This document shows positions 52,592 to 60,264 of a stretch of DNA of 64,000 bases, piece after piece. Numbering within the stretch: position 1 is the stretch's first letter; each line of letters begins with the position of its first letter. Below the pieces are notes generated by a model, which was not told where the DNA came from, searched no databases, and was given only the letters and a program-made list of their open reading frames with translations. The translations under genes and the position numbers were made by a program. The stretch spans positions 248,001 through 312,000 of the forward strand of contig NZ_JAEEGB010000005.1 in NCBI RefSeq assembly GCF_016316925.1, in the 5' to 3' direction. Source of the DNA: Clostridium aciditolerans. Its GTDB lineage: Bacteria; Bacillota; Clostridia; Clostridiales; Clostridiaceae.

Positions 52592-52639
52592 CCCTATCGC
52601 TCCTTGTTCTACTTACTATTTAAGACATACAAATAAAAC

Positions 52640-52672
52640 AACTAGCCAAGCAGGCTAGCATGCAGTCTAGTT
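52640..52672 (-). promoter_or_regulatory. Possible attenuator between the two-component system and the transporter
   Basis: On the minus strand the stem CTAGCC-TGCTT-GGCTAG is followed by TTGTTTTATTT, a terminator shape. AACTAG further upstream can pair instead with the overlapping CTAGTT, so two folds exclude each other. It sits in the 149-base gap after the kinase gene and would set how much read-through reaches the transporter. Confidence 0.45.
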
Positions 52673-52740
52673 ATTTTCTGAATATGCCTAACCATATTTT
52701 TATTCTACCTAATAGTTCTGACATACAGCTTACGTATTTC

Positions 52741-53664
52741 TTACTTTTTCTTACTTTTTGGTAGAGAAACTCGAACAAGGGTTTTAGTATATGGAGTACT
52801 TTCCATATAAATAGTTCCTTTCATTTTCTGTACAAGTTCCTTTGCTATAGCAAGTCCCAGGCCATGACCTTTCGTCGATCTTGAAGAATCGCCCTTATAA
52901 AGGCGCTCGAACACTCTTGCTATTTCATCTTGAGAAAGTCCAGGTCCCTTATCCCACACTTCAAAATAGACATTATTGTCATCTGCCCATGCAGATACTC
53001 CCACAAAGTTATTACACATTCCATAACGAAAAGCATTTTGAAGCAAGTTGCTAAAAATCCTGATTAATGCATGTTGATCTCCTATTACAAAATACTCCTC
53101 ATCGGGAATTTGTATCTCAAGAGTCACCTTTTCTTTTTGCAACCTTGGTACCCAACCTATAAGCTCACTTCGGAGCAGCTCAAGTAAATCAATTTGTTCA
53201 AAAGCAAGCTGTACTTCATCAGCATCTATTTGAGCAATCGTAAAGAGCTCATCAATATACTCATTTAGTGCATAAGCCTTATTTTTGGCAATATTTAAGT
53301 ATTCCTCAGATTCTTCACCAGCCATTCCATCACATAATGCATCTAAATATCCTAGAACCGATGTCAAAGGCGTACGCACATCATGGGATAGATTAGACAA
53401 CATTTGCTTTCTTGCCTGCTCTGCCCTCAGTGAATTTATTTTATCCTTTTGATAGGAATCTACCAGTTGATTAATTGTAAATACCAAAGGAGCAATTGGC
53501 TCCTTTGCTCCAACATGAATTTTACAGTTTTCATTACCTGCAATAATATCTTCTAGAACACTCAAAGTCTCTCGAATGCGGCAGCGGTACTTATATTCAC
53601 GATAAAGAAAAAAAGTTAAAACTATAATCAATATAATGATAAGCCATATGTTCTCACTACTCAT
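52741..53664 (-). CDS. Sensor histidine kinase of the bacitracin-type locus
   Basis: About 307-312 residues. One N-terminal membrane helix (about 12-26), a short linker with HAMP-like content, H-box SNLSHDVRTPLTSVLGYLD (His99 counted from the longer start), N-box NLLQNAFRY, G1 VWDKGPGLS and G2 GHGLGLAIAK. With so little outside the membrane it probably senses through the transporter. The start is either 53679 or 53664; both overlap the regulator gene. The 53664 start has GGAG 12 bases before it. Confidence 0.85.
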   Translation of the reverse strand: MSSENIWLIIILIIVLTFFLYREYKYRCRIRETLSVLEDIIAGNENCKIHVGAKEPIAPLVFTINQLVDSYQKDKINSLRAEQARKQMLSNLSHDVRTPLTSVLGYLDALCDGMAGEESEEYLNIAKNKAYALNEYIDELFTIAQIDADEVQLAFEQIDLLELLRSELIGWVPRLQKEKVTLEIQIPDEEYFVIGDQHALIRIFSNLLQNAFRYGMCNNFVGVSAWADDNNVYFEVWDKGPGLSQDEIARVFERLYKGDSSRSTKGHGLGLAIAKELVQKMKGTIYMESTPYTKTLVRVSLPKSKKK

Positions 53665-54361
53665 TTCCTGCATCTCCATTAAACTTATAACCCATACCCC
53701 AAGCTGTTATAATATATATTGGATTTTCTGGGTCTGGCTCAATTTTTTTACGCAACCTTCTAATATGAACCATAATATTGTTATCATCATAGGCATACTC
53801 ATCTTGCCATACATTTTGATATATCTGTTTCTTGGTGAAAATTTGTCCAGGATTAGAGGACAAAAAGTATAGTAAGTCATATTCTTTTCCAGTAAGACCA
53901 AGATCCTCACCATTATAAGTCACACGCATATGTGCAGGATCAATAACAAGAGAGCCAAAGGTCATGCAATTAGGCTTTTCAGGCGCAGCACCAAGTACTA
54001 CATATCTACGAATTAAAGATTGCACTCTGGCGGTTAATTCAGATAAACTAAAAGGCTTTGTTATATAGTCATCTGCTCCTGATTTCAATCCTAAAACTTT
54101 ATCCATTTCGTTTCCTTTTGCAGTAAGCATTAATACTGGAGTATTTTTGTTTTTTCGAATGTTTGTTAGAGTAGAAATACCGTCCATCTCTGGCATCATA
54201 ACATCTAATATAATCAAATGGTAGTCATGATTATTAATTAACTTCAGACCTTCTATTCCAGTGTGGCAAACTTCTGCCTCATATCCTTCCGTTTCCATGC
54301 ATTTTTTAAGCAATCTGCATAGTTCAATATCATCATCTATAATTAAAATACTCTTTTTCAT
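53657..54361 (-). CDS. OmpR-family response regulator of the bacitracin-type locus
   Basis: 234 residues. Receiver domain with IIDDD and phospho-acceptor Asp53 (LIILDVMMPEMDG), Lys of the LMLTAKG block, and a C-terminal winged helix (LTGKEYDLLYFLSSNPGQIF, YAYDDNNIMVHIRRLRKKI). The start at 54361 is chosen because the longer frame begins inside the GNAT gene; only 1 base separates the GNAT stop and this ATG. It controls, most likely, the transporter and uppP genes downstream. Confidence 0.88.
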   Translation of the reverse strand: MKKSILIIDDDIELCRLLKKCMETEGYEAEVCHTGIEGLKLINNHDYHLIILDVMMPEMDGISTLTNIRKNKNTPVLMLTAKGNEMDKVLGLKSGADDYITKPFSLSELTARVQSLIRRYVVLGAAPEKPNCMTFGSLVIDPAHMRVTYNGEDLGLTGKEYDLLYFLSSNPGQIFTKKQIYQNVWQDEYAYDDNNIMVHIRRLRKKIEPDPENPIYIITAWGMGYKFNGDAGNE

Positions 54362-54362
54362 A

Positions 54363-54905
54363 TTAGAACTTCCATTCACCTTTAAGCATACCATAAGCAA
54401 TATGACTAACAAAATGATCATATAGCCATTCGCATTCTCTTAATGTTCCTTCATTTTTAAATCCTAGTCTCTCTGGAATAGCTCTGCTCTTATGATTATT
54501 CTCGGCACATCTAATTTCTACTCTATTCAGTTTCAATTCTCTGAATGCATAATCTACAAGAGATGTACATGCTCTTGTCATAATACCCTTTCCTTCAAAT
54601 TCTTTACCAAGCCAGTAACCAATGCTTGTAGATTTATGTGACCAATTGACATTATGGAATCCAATTACACCTGCTATCTTCCCCTTATACCATATGGACA
54701 CCTGAAATCCATTGTTGTTTATGTACTGTTGTTTAGTTGAATCTATAAAACCCTTTAAATCATTGCTACTTTTAGTTCCATCTACCCACGGAAGCCACTG
54801 CTTTAGGTGAGGTCTGTTAGAATCTATTAATGCAAATAGTTCATCCCTATCACAGTTATCTAAAATCTTTAGTTCTAATTCCTTGTCAATAATATGTTTA
54901 ACCAT
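54363..54905 (-). CDS. RimJ/RimL-like N-acetyltransferase
   Basis: 180-residue GNAT enzyme. Acetyl-CoA loop in SIGYWLGKEFEGKGIMTRAC (R/QxxGxG-type) and the end ENHKSRAIPERLGFKNEGTLRE, typical of ribosomal-protein serine acetyltransferases and their resistance-linked relatives. First gene of the operon; the regulator gene begins 1 base later, so it is tied to the bacitracin-type response. The target is unknown. Confidence 0.85.
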   Translation of the reverse strand: MVKHIIDKELELKILDNCDRDELFALIDSNRPHLKQWLPWVDGTKSSNDLKGFIDSTKQQYINNNGFQVSIWYKGKIAGVIGFHNVNWSHKSTSIGYWLGKEFEGKGIMTRACTSLVDYAFRELKLNRVEIRCAENNHKSRAIPERLGFKNEGTLRECEWLYDHFVSHIAYGMLKGEWKF

Positions 54906-55041
54906 AATCCATCACCCCTTTTTATATTTTAAATTTCATTATATCAAATTTTGTAAAAAATGGACATATATTTTTAATATTACAATTATCAATAGTAACT
55001 GATAAACATAGTTCTAAGCATCAGGTATTAGTTTTAAAACG

Positions 55042-55079
55042 AAAAACACCTAAGGATATTTTATTCCCTAAGTGTTTTT
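55042..55079 (-). terminator. Terminator hairpin overlapping the GNAT gene end
   Basis: Imperfect stem AAAAACAC...GTGTTTTT around CTAAGGAT-type text; the last 12 coding bases of the GNAT gene lie in the stem. The same hairpin with its flank recurs at 58985-59022. Confidence 0.65.
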
Positions 55080-55640
55080 CACTTTACTAGTGATCTTTTT
55101 TTCTTCTACTTTTTCTTTTCCAGGTAATTCAATACTTAATCTAATCATATCTGTGCATTCAATACCGTTTTCTATAATTTTTTTGTTGTAGTGAATTTTA
55201 AAAAAATCTCTATCTATTCCAGTAATGCGAAATCCACATTTTTGATATAATGCTAATTGATCTATACTTGAGTTTCCTGTTCCTACCTCTAAAACTTTTA
55301 TATTGTCCTGTTTTGCTTTATTTATTGCATGTAGTATAAGTTTTTTACCTATACCTTTCCCTTGGTATTTTTCATCTACTGCAATATTTACAAGCTCCAT
55401 TGTTAAAGGTCTTGTTTTTATTAGAACATATTCTCCAACAATTTGTTCTTTATAACAAGCTATATAGCAGATCCCTCGAGCTATATAATCTCTAACCGCT
55501 TCTTCTGATGGGTCTGCTAATAAAAGCAAATCATAAGGTGCTCTTTCATTTTTATCTAACATTCTTATATCGATATCCATGCCTTCTTCTCCAATTAACT
55601 CTTTTAGTTTCTGCACACTGTGCCACTTATTTATCCTCAT
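55068..55640 (-). CDS. GNAT N-acetyltransferase with an altered C-terminus
   Basis: 190 residues: GNAT core with ELVNIAVDEKYQGKGIGKKL (acetyl-CoA loop) and LYQKCGFRITGIDRDF. The last 17 residues (GKEKVEEKKITSKVKNT) are lysine-rich and unlike the family; their DNA matches the end of the yjdF gene in another frame and reads into the hairpin. The start has AAAGGATTA upstream and is 32 bases after the kinase stop, so it is probably the last gene of the MTase-regulator-kinase operon. Confidence 0.83.
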   Translation of the reverse strand: MRINKWHSVQKLKELIGEEGMDIDIRMLDKNERAPYDLLLLADPSEEAVRDYIARGICYIACYKEQIVGEYVLIKTRPLTMELVNIAVDEKYQGKGIGKKLILHAINKAKQDNIKVLEVGTGNSSIDQLALYQKCGFRITGIDRDFFKIHYNKKIIENGIECTDMIRLSIELPGKEKVEEKKITSKVKNT

Positions 55641-55672
55641 TAATCCTTTGGGAATATTATTGCTTATTATCT

Positions 55673-56758
55673 CTACTCATTTGATTGCAATTTAACTTTA
55701 AAAGTAATTATGTCTCCACTACTTTCAGCACATATGTGTCCATTATGTAATTCAATTATTTTTTTAGATATAGCTAATCCTAACCCAGATCCGGGCACAT
55801 TATTAGAGCGTGAAGGATCAATTCTATAGAACTTTTCAAACATCTTATCTATCTTTTCTTGAGGAATATGCTCACCTCTATTGGAAAAAGATATTATAAC
55901 ATGCCCTTCTTCCTTTTCTACATTTACCACGATATCCGAAGGTTTATAACTATATTTCTCTGCATTATTCAATATATTTTCAAATACTCTAACGATCTTT
56001 TCAATATCTATTTTTACATTTATATTATTATCGGGCACATTATTTATAATCCTTAACTCTTTTTTCTCTAATATAGTACCATATTCACCTAAAAGTTGGT
56101 TCAAAATAGCACATATATTCACATTCACAAATTCTAATTGAACTTCACTACTTGATAGCTTTGTATATTCAAATAATTCATCTATAAGCCTTTTTAGCTT
56201 AATAGATAAATTATAAGCAGAGTTTAAATACTCTTTTTCCTCTTCCTCATTTTTAAATTTTTCGTTTTTCAAAAAGTCTAAATAGCCTATAATAGCAGTA
56301 AGCGGCGTTCGTAAATCATGAGAAACATTGGTTATTAATTCCGTCTTAGTATTTTCTATTTCTCTTTCACGTTCAAACTTTTCTTTTAATTGTCTAGACA
56401 TAGAGTTTATATTTCTACTAAGTTCCGCTAGCTCGTCATTGCCTGCAACTTTTAAAGTAGAGCCTAATTCCTTATTGGCAACTATTTCAACATTTTCCGA
56501 AATATATTTGATATATTTTATTTCATTCTTTGTGACTATTAGAAAGCTTATGATAAATACTATAATACCTGTCATGAAAACTCCAAGAAGTATCATATTA
56601 TACATAAAAGGATTCAAATTATTTCTGTTACTATATATATAAGTTTTAGAAATATAGCTAGCAAACAAGATTACAGCAGCAAATGAAAGTGAAAAACAAA
56701 ATGATATTTTAATTAAAAGATTGATACTTAAGCTTTTTGTAACTGTTACTCTTTTCAT
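55673..56758 (-). CDS. Sensor histidine kinase of the CTTAA regulon
   Basis: 361 residues with two membrane helices (about 14-32 and 52-72) and a very short outside loop, then HAMP, H-box LITNVSHDLRTPLTAIIGYL, N-box NILNNAEKYSYKP, G1 FSNRGEHIP and G2 GSGLGLAISKK. Small-loop kinases of this type often sense inside the membrane. It overlaps the regulator gene by 4 bases (ATGA). Confidence 0.88.
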   Translation of the reverse strand: MKRVTVTKSLSINLLIKISFCFSLSFAAVILFASYISKTYIYSNRNNLNPFMYNMILLGVFMTGIIVFIISFLIVTKNEIKYIKYISENVEIVANKELGSTLKVAGNDELAELSRNINSMSRQLKEKFEREREIENTKTELITNVSHDLRTPLTAIIGYLDFLKNEKFKNEEEEKEYLNSAYNLSIKLKRLIDELFEYTKLSSSEVQLEFVNVNICAILNQLLGEYGTILEKKELRIINNVPDNNINVKIDIEKIVRVFENILNNAEKYSYKPSDIVVNVEKEEGHVIISFSNRGEHIPQEKIDKMFEKFYRIDPSRSNNVPGSGLGLAISKKIIELHNGHICAESSGDIITFKVKLQSNE

Positions 56759-57441
56759 ATCTTATATCCGACACCCCAAACCGTTTTAATATAAATAGGC
56801 TTTTTGGGATCTTCCTCTATTTTTTCCCTTATCTTTGTTATATGGACCATAACCGTACCATCGGATTTATAAAACTCCTCTCCCCATACTCTTTCATAAA
56901 TCTTTTCTATACTGAAAACTATTCCTTTATTCCTCGCTAAAAGCTCTAAAATATCAAACTCTTTTGGAGTAAGCCTAGCTTCTTTGTTCCCAATAGATAC
57001 TTGTCTGGAATCTGTGTTTATAGTCAAGTTGCCAATTTCTATAACATTCTTACGCACATGTGCAGCAGCAGTATATTTCTTATATCTTCTAAGATTAGAC
57101 TTAATTCTAGCTATAAGTTCCATTGCACTAAAAGGTTTTGTAATGTAATCGTCCGCTCCAGAAGTCAATCCTTGTATTTTATCCATATCTTCAGATTTTG
57201 CTGATAAAAATATTATTGGCATTACATTATTTTCTCTAATTTTCATGCATACTTCTAAGCCATTCATTCCAGGCATCATTATATCTAGAAGTACTAAATC
57301 CACTTCATTTTCTTCAATTATTTTTAGCGCTTCCTGTCCATTTTCTGCCTTATATATTTCAAAGCCTTCATTCTCCAGATATATACTTATAACCTTTCTT
57401 ATTTCCGCATCATCATCTACTATAAGTATTTTATTAGGCAT
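56755..57441 (-). CDS. OmpR-family response regulator of the CTTAA regulon
   Basis: 228 residues with receiver acids VDDD, phospho-Asp53 (LVLLDIMMPGMNG), FLSAKSEDMDK, and a winged helix (LTPKEFDILELLARNKGIVF, YKSDGTVMVHITKIREKI). Winged helices of this family bind direct repeats about 10-11 bases apart; the CTTAA-N5-CTTAA sites at 58135 and 58930 fit. It follows the methyltransferase gene after 18 bases. Confidence 0.9.
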   Translation of the reverse strand: MPNKILIVDDDAEIRKVISIYLENEGFEIYKAENGQEALKIIEENEVDLVLLDIMMPGMNGLEVCMKIRENNVMPIIFLSAKSEDMDKIQGLTSGADDYITKPFSAMELIARIKSNLRRYKKYTAAAHVRKNVIEIGNLTINTDSRQVSIGNKEARLTPKEFDILELLARNKGIVFSIEKIYERVWGEEFYKSDGTVMVHITKIREKIEEDPKKPIYIKTVWGVGYKI

Positions 57442-57459
57442 AATCAGACCCCTTTCAAA

Positions 57460-58020
57460 TTAAACGTTTTGGCACTTTAAGACATATGCTGGTGGAACAT
57501 TAAGTAGAACCCTTTCATAATCTATATCCTTAAAATAACTGGCAATATACTCTTTCTTTAGTAAAGTATACTGAAATGTAATAAATAATCCACCATTTCT
57601 TAATACAGTTCTTGTTTTCTTCAATATTTCACTAGACACATCTTTAGGCAAGCTTGCAAAAGGTAATCCTGAAACTACATAGTCTACTTTTTCAATATCA
57701 TATTCTCTCAGATATTTATCTATATTTTGTGCTGAATCATTTATTATTAATATATTATCATACTTATTATACTTATCCTTTAGTTCTTTACAAAATTCTT
57801 GGTTATATTCAAGTAATATTAATATTGTGTTTTTTCCTTTATTCTTTACAAGCTTGTCTGTAAAAGCTCCCGTGCCTGGACCATATTCCACAATACATTT
57901 TGCATTTTTAAAGTCTATGTCATTAACCATTCTATCCGCAAGCTTTTCTGAGCTAGGAGCCACAGCTCCTACAGTTCTTGGTGATTTAACATACTCCATT
58001 AAAAATTTTATCCACTTCAT
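57460..58020 (-). CDS. SAM-dependent methyltransferase (phospholipid N-methyltransferase-like)
   Basis: 186 residues, class I fold: AVAPSSEKLADRMVNDIDF at the start, SAM loop VEYGPGTGAFT, ILLEYN acid, and VDYVVSGLPFASLPK at motif IV. This is the layout of the small PmtA-type methyltransferases related to KsgA-like enzymes; several act on membrane lipids. It heads an operon with the two-component system, and its promoter has the CTTAA site. The substrate is inferred only from family. Confidence 0.75.
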   Translation of the reverse strand: MKWIKFLMEYVKSPRTVGAVAPSSEKLADRMVNDIDFKNAKCIVEYGPGTGAFTDKLVKNKGKNTILILLEYNQEFCKELKDKYNKYDNILIINDSAQNIDKYLREYDIEKVDYVVSGLPFASLPKDVSSEILKKTRTVLRNGGLFITFQYTLLKKEYIASYFKDIDYERVLLNVPPAYVLKCQNV

Positions 58021-58094
58021 ACTAACCCTCCTGTATTCTTTAGCAGATAAGCAATTTATAACTGCTTATCTGCTTAAATCTCACTTACAGGCTT

Positions 58095-58149
58095 AGTATA
58101 AAATACGAATATTAAATTTCCATTAGAAAATTCCTTAAGAATTCTTAAG
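58095..58149 (-). promoter_or_regulatory. Promoter with CTTAA direct repeat upstream of the methyltransferase gene
   Basis: Minus strand CTTAA-GAATT-CTTAA (58149-58135), within the palindrome CTTAAGAATTCTTAAG. Then 34 bases, then TATACT (58100-58095) as -10. The -35 position (ATGGAA) is poor, as expected for an activated promoter. Confidence 0.62.
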
Positions 58150-58213
58150 TTTATTTAAAGTTTTTCTAATATTTCTAGAACTAAATAGAAGATCCGAAAT
58201 CTGGACCTTCTAT

Positions 58214-58855
58214 CTAGACTGATTTATATTGTTTTTGCTCCTTATTCCACAGCCACATTGAGTATATAGTTATAATTAAAATAATTACCCCAGTTACTAT
58301 GGTGTTATTGTTAGGAGATAAAATACTGCTTCCAAGAAAACTATACAATAACATCAGTGGCATATTTGCCAGTACCACTGTGAAGATAAACTTTCTATAG
58401 CTTAATCCTGCAGAACTAGCTAAAAAGCAAGCTACCTCGGAGGGTGCTACTGGACACACTATACCAATTGCTAAAATTCTCGTACTATTTTTAAGTAATT
58501 GGTTGTATAGTTTAGGATATTTGTTAACTAAATAGCTTTGAATACTTGAGCTAACTAGAGCCCTTGATGCTGCATATATAATGCTTTCACTAAGCATAAC
58601 TGAAATTAAGGTAAGAGCAAAAGCTTCTAGCGGATTAAACATACTACCACCCAAAATCATGAATGCTACACTAGGGATTAAAGCGGCTACCCGTACAGTA
58701 GATAACGTAATAAATAGTATTATTTTATAGCTGCCAAAACTGTCAAGAAACTTATTTAAATTACCCATATCTCCATTCAATAGATTAAGTTTGTAAAAAA
58801 TATATATCAATGTGGCCCAAACTGCTATTACTAAAAACTTGCTAATTTTTTTCAT
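58214..58855 (-). CDS. VTT-domain (DedA/TVP38-like) membrane protein
   Basis: 213 residues with five to six helices, including a VTT pattern: AALIPSVAFMILGGSMFNPL and GIVCPVAPSEVACFLASSAG (usually F/GxxPGxPxxxx in TVP38). Such proteins help lipid scrambling or undecaprenyl phosphate recycling in some bacteria. Own promoter with the CTTAA site. The last helix is followed by a basic tail, KEQKQYKSV. Confidence 0.8.
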   Translation of the reverse strand: MKKISKFLVIAVWATLIYIFYKLNLLNGDMGNLNKFLDSFGSYKIILFITLSTVRVAALIPSVAFMILGGSMFNPLEAFALTLISVMLSESIIYAASRALVSSSIQSYLVNKYPKLYNQLLKNSTRILAIGIVCPVAPSEVACFLASSAGLSYRKFIFTVVLANMPLMLLYSFLGSSILSPNNNTIVTGVIILIITIYSMWLWNKEQKQYKSV

Positions 58856-58889
58856 ATCAAATTCACCTCATATGTAATTTCTAATTACT

Positions 58890-58944
58890 ATTGTAGATGT
58901 GAATTCTTAAATATCTGTACAAATAAATCTTAAGGTTTATTAAG
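58890..58944 (-). promoter_or_regulatory. Promoter with CTTAA direct repeat upstream of the VTT gene
   Basis: Minus strand CTTAA-TAAAC-CTTAA (58944-58930), 34 bases, then TACAAT (58895-58890). The spacing equals that of the site at 58135-58149. The -35 position (ACAGAT) is poor. Confidence 0.62.
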
Positions 58945-58984
58945 AAAGTTATAATTTCCTCATAAGAATTTCCGTATTATAGAT

Positions 58985-59022
58985 AAAAACACCTAAGGAT
59001 GTTTTATTCCCTAAGTGTTTTT
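58985..59022 (-). terminator. Terminator of yjdF
   Basis: AAAAACAC...GTGTTTTT hairpin 8 bases past the yjdF stop codon; it is the likely source of the copy at 55042. Confidence 0.65.
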
Positions 59023-59029
59023 CTCTTTA

Positions 59030-59437
59030 TTAGTGACCTTTTTTCTTCTGCTTTTTCTTTTCTTGTTTCTTTTGAAATTTAATTTCTTCTTCTCTCTCAC
59101 GTTTTTCTTTTGATAACACCTTGCGTTCAATTTTTCTAGTTTCACAATCAAGCTTTAATGCCTGCTGTGCCTTCGTTCCAATACCTTTCTCCTGTAAAGC
59201 TCGTCTAATTTTTCTTTGCATTCTTTTAGGATTAACTTTAGTCTCTGCTTTTACATCAACTGATATGGAATTGCTAAATTGAAGTTTATAGAAGTTTTTC
59301 AGGATAAACTCATATATCTCATTGTCTTTAGGTTCCTGCCCAAAAACTACTCTGCAAATTTCAAGCTTATCTTCCTCAAGCCTTTCAAAAACTCCTACCC
59401 AAAATGGATCATCAAAAAAAACTGTAAGTTTAATCAT
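59030..59437 (-). CDS. yjdF: YjdF-family protein (DUF2992)
   Basis: 135 residues: IKLTVFFDDPFWVGVFER at the start, EICRVVFGQEPKDNEIYEFI, KRMQRKIRRALQEKGIGTKAQQ, then a long lysine/glutamate coil ending KKQKKKGH. This is the YjdF family; the protein has no settled function, but its mRNA leader binds azaaromatic compounds. ATG at 59437 has AGGAGG 8 bases upstream; the longer frame to 59527 is riboswitch sequence. Confidence 0.9.
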   Translation of the reverse strand: MIKLTVFFDDPFWVGVFERLEEDKLEICRVVFGQEPKDNEIYEFILKNFYKLQFSNSISVDVKAETKVNPKRMQRKIRRALQEKGIGTKAQQALKLDCETRKIERKVLSKEKREREEEIKFQKKQEKKKQKKKGH

Positions 59438-59450
59438 GTTTATCCTCCTG

Positions 59451-59563
59451 TTATTTAGCTTAAATAGAGAAGGGACAACCCCAGGAGGGCAGGTTACTGA
59501 CGGATTTATCCGCATTCGGACTACCAACCGAATCGTGTTTTTATCTCAAAGCTGCTAATTTTT
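59451..59563 (-). ncRNA. yjdF riboswitch (azaaromatic-binding)
   Basis: The leader on the minus strand holds CGGTTGGTAGTCCGAATGCG, then GCGGATAAATCCGTCAGTAA followed by CCTGCC, the conserved core of the yjdF RNA motif with its pyrimidine-rich CTGCC pairing near the ribosome binding site. Published work describes this class as binding many azaaromatic compounds. It lies between the promoter (-10 at 59570-59575) and AGGAGG, so control of translation is likely. Confidence 0.85.
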
Positions 59564-59569
59564 ATTTAC

Positions 59570-59598
59570 ATTATATCATTTACATATCTTATGCTCAA
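59570..59598 (-). promoter_or_regulatory. yjdF promoter
   Basis: Minus strand TTGAGC (59598-59593), 17 bases, TATAAT (59575-59570); transcription would begin close to the riboswitch 5' end. Confidence 0.7.
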
Positions 59599-59674
59599 CA
59601 ATCTTAAAGTCTACTTCATTTTTTTCATTTCCTTCAGCAATTAAAACTTTAACCTAAACTGATAAGGGTTTCTT

Positions 59675-60214
59675 TTACCAATTTTCATAATGTATTATAT
59701 CTTCAAGTTTCTTACGTGGGCGGGCTTTTGGTGTTTCATCTGCATAGCCAACAGGAATAATACCTACTACATATTTGTCCGAAGGTATATTTAATATTGG
59801 TCTGATATCTTCCTGTACAAACCACGCAACCCAGCAAGTACCTAATCCTAAATTTTCAGCTTCAAGCACTATATGCTCTATTGCAATGGTTGCATCTCTA
59901 ATTATAAGCTTAAGCTCTGGCTGCGGACTATCTTCATCTAGTGTTATGTCTATATCATCATTTATTCTTGCGCGTATATCTGCCACACATACTATATGAA
60001 TTGGAGCATTACTCATCCATTTTTGATCGTGAGACGCCTTTCCTAATTTTTCTCTAGTCAAATCTGATTTGACTATAATAAAATGCCAAGGTTGCGTGTT
60101 GCTGCCTGATGGGGCAATTCTTGCGCTTTCGATTAATTGAAGAATTTTTTCATCTTCTACTGGTTTATTACTATACTTTCTTATACTTCTACGGGTTTCA
60201 ATTTCTTTAATCAT
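59675..60214 (-). CDS. Nitroreductase-family flavoprotein
   Basis: 179 residues: IETRRSIRKYSNKPVEDEKI, ARIAPSGSNTQPWHFIIVKS (FMN-binding) and LEAENLGLGTCWVAWF near the C-terminal part. FMN-dependent reductases of this group reduce nitro compounds, quinones or other electrophiles. A strong AGGAGG precedes the ATG. It is on the same strand as the WYL regulator and second nitroreductase; a 50-base gap separates them. Confidence 0.9.
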   Translation of the reverse strand: MIKEIETRRSIRKYSNKPVEDEKILQLIESARIAPSGSNTQPWHFIIVKSDLTREKLGKASHDQKWMSNAPIHIVCVADIRARINDDIDITLDEDSPQPELKLIIRDATIAIEHIVLEAENLGLGTCWVAWFVQEDIRPILNIPSDKYVVGIIPVGYADETPKARPRKKLEDIIHYENW

Positions 60215-60264
60215 AATATTAGCCTCCTATGATTTTGCAATTTTATATTTAATATTAAAGTTTA

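Noticed and set aside
52741-54361. Vancomycin-type (VanRS) resistance locus
   Set aside because: The two-component genes fit the OmpR/EnvZ class in general, but no vanHAX-type ligase genes are present; the ABC and UppP genes point to bacitracin-type peptides.
59580-59654. Minus-strand frame reading VLIAEGNEKNEVDFKIVEHK downstream of the nitroreductase gene
   Set aside because: Short, without start, and it covers the yjdF promoter; possibly a relic but not supportable.
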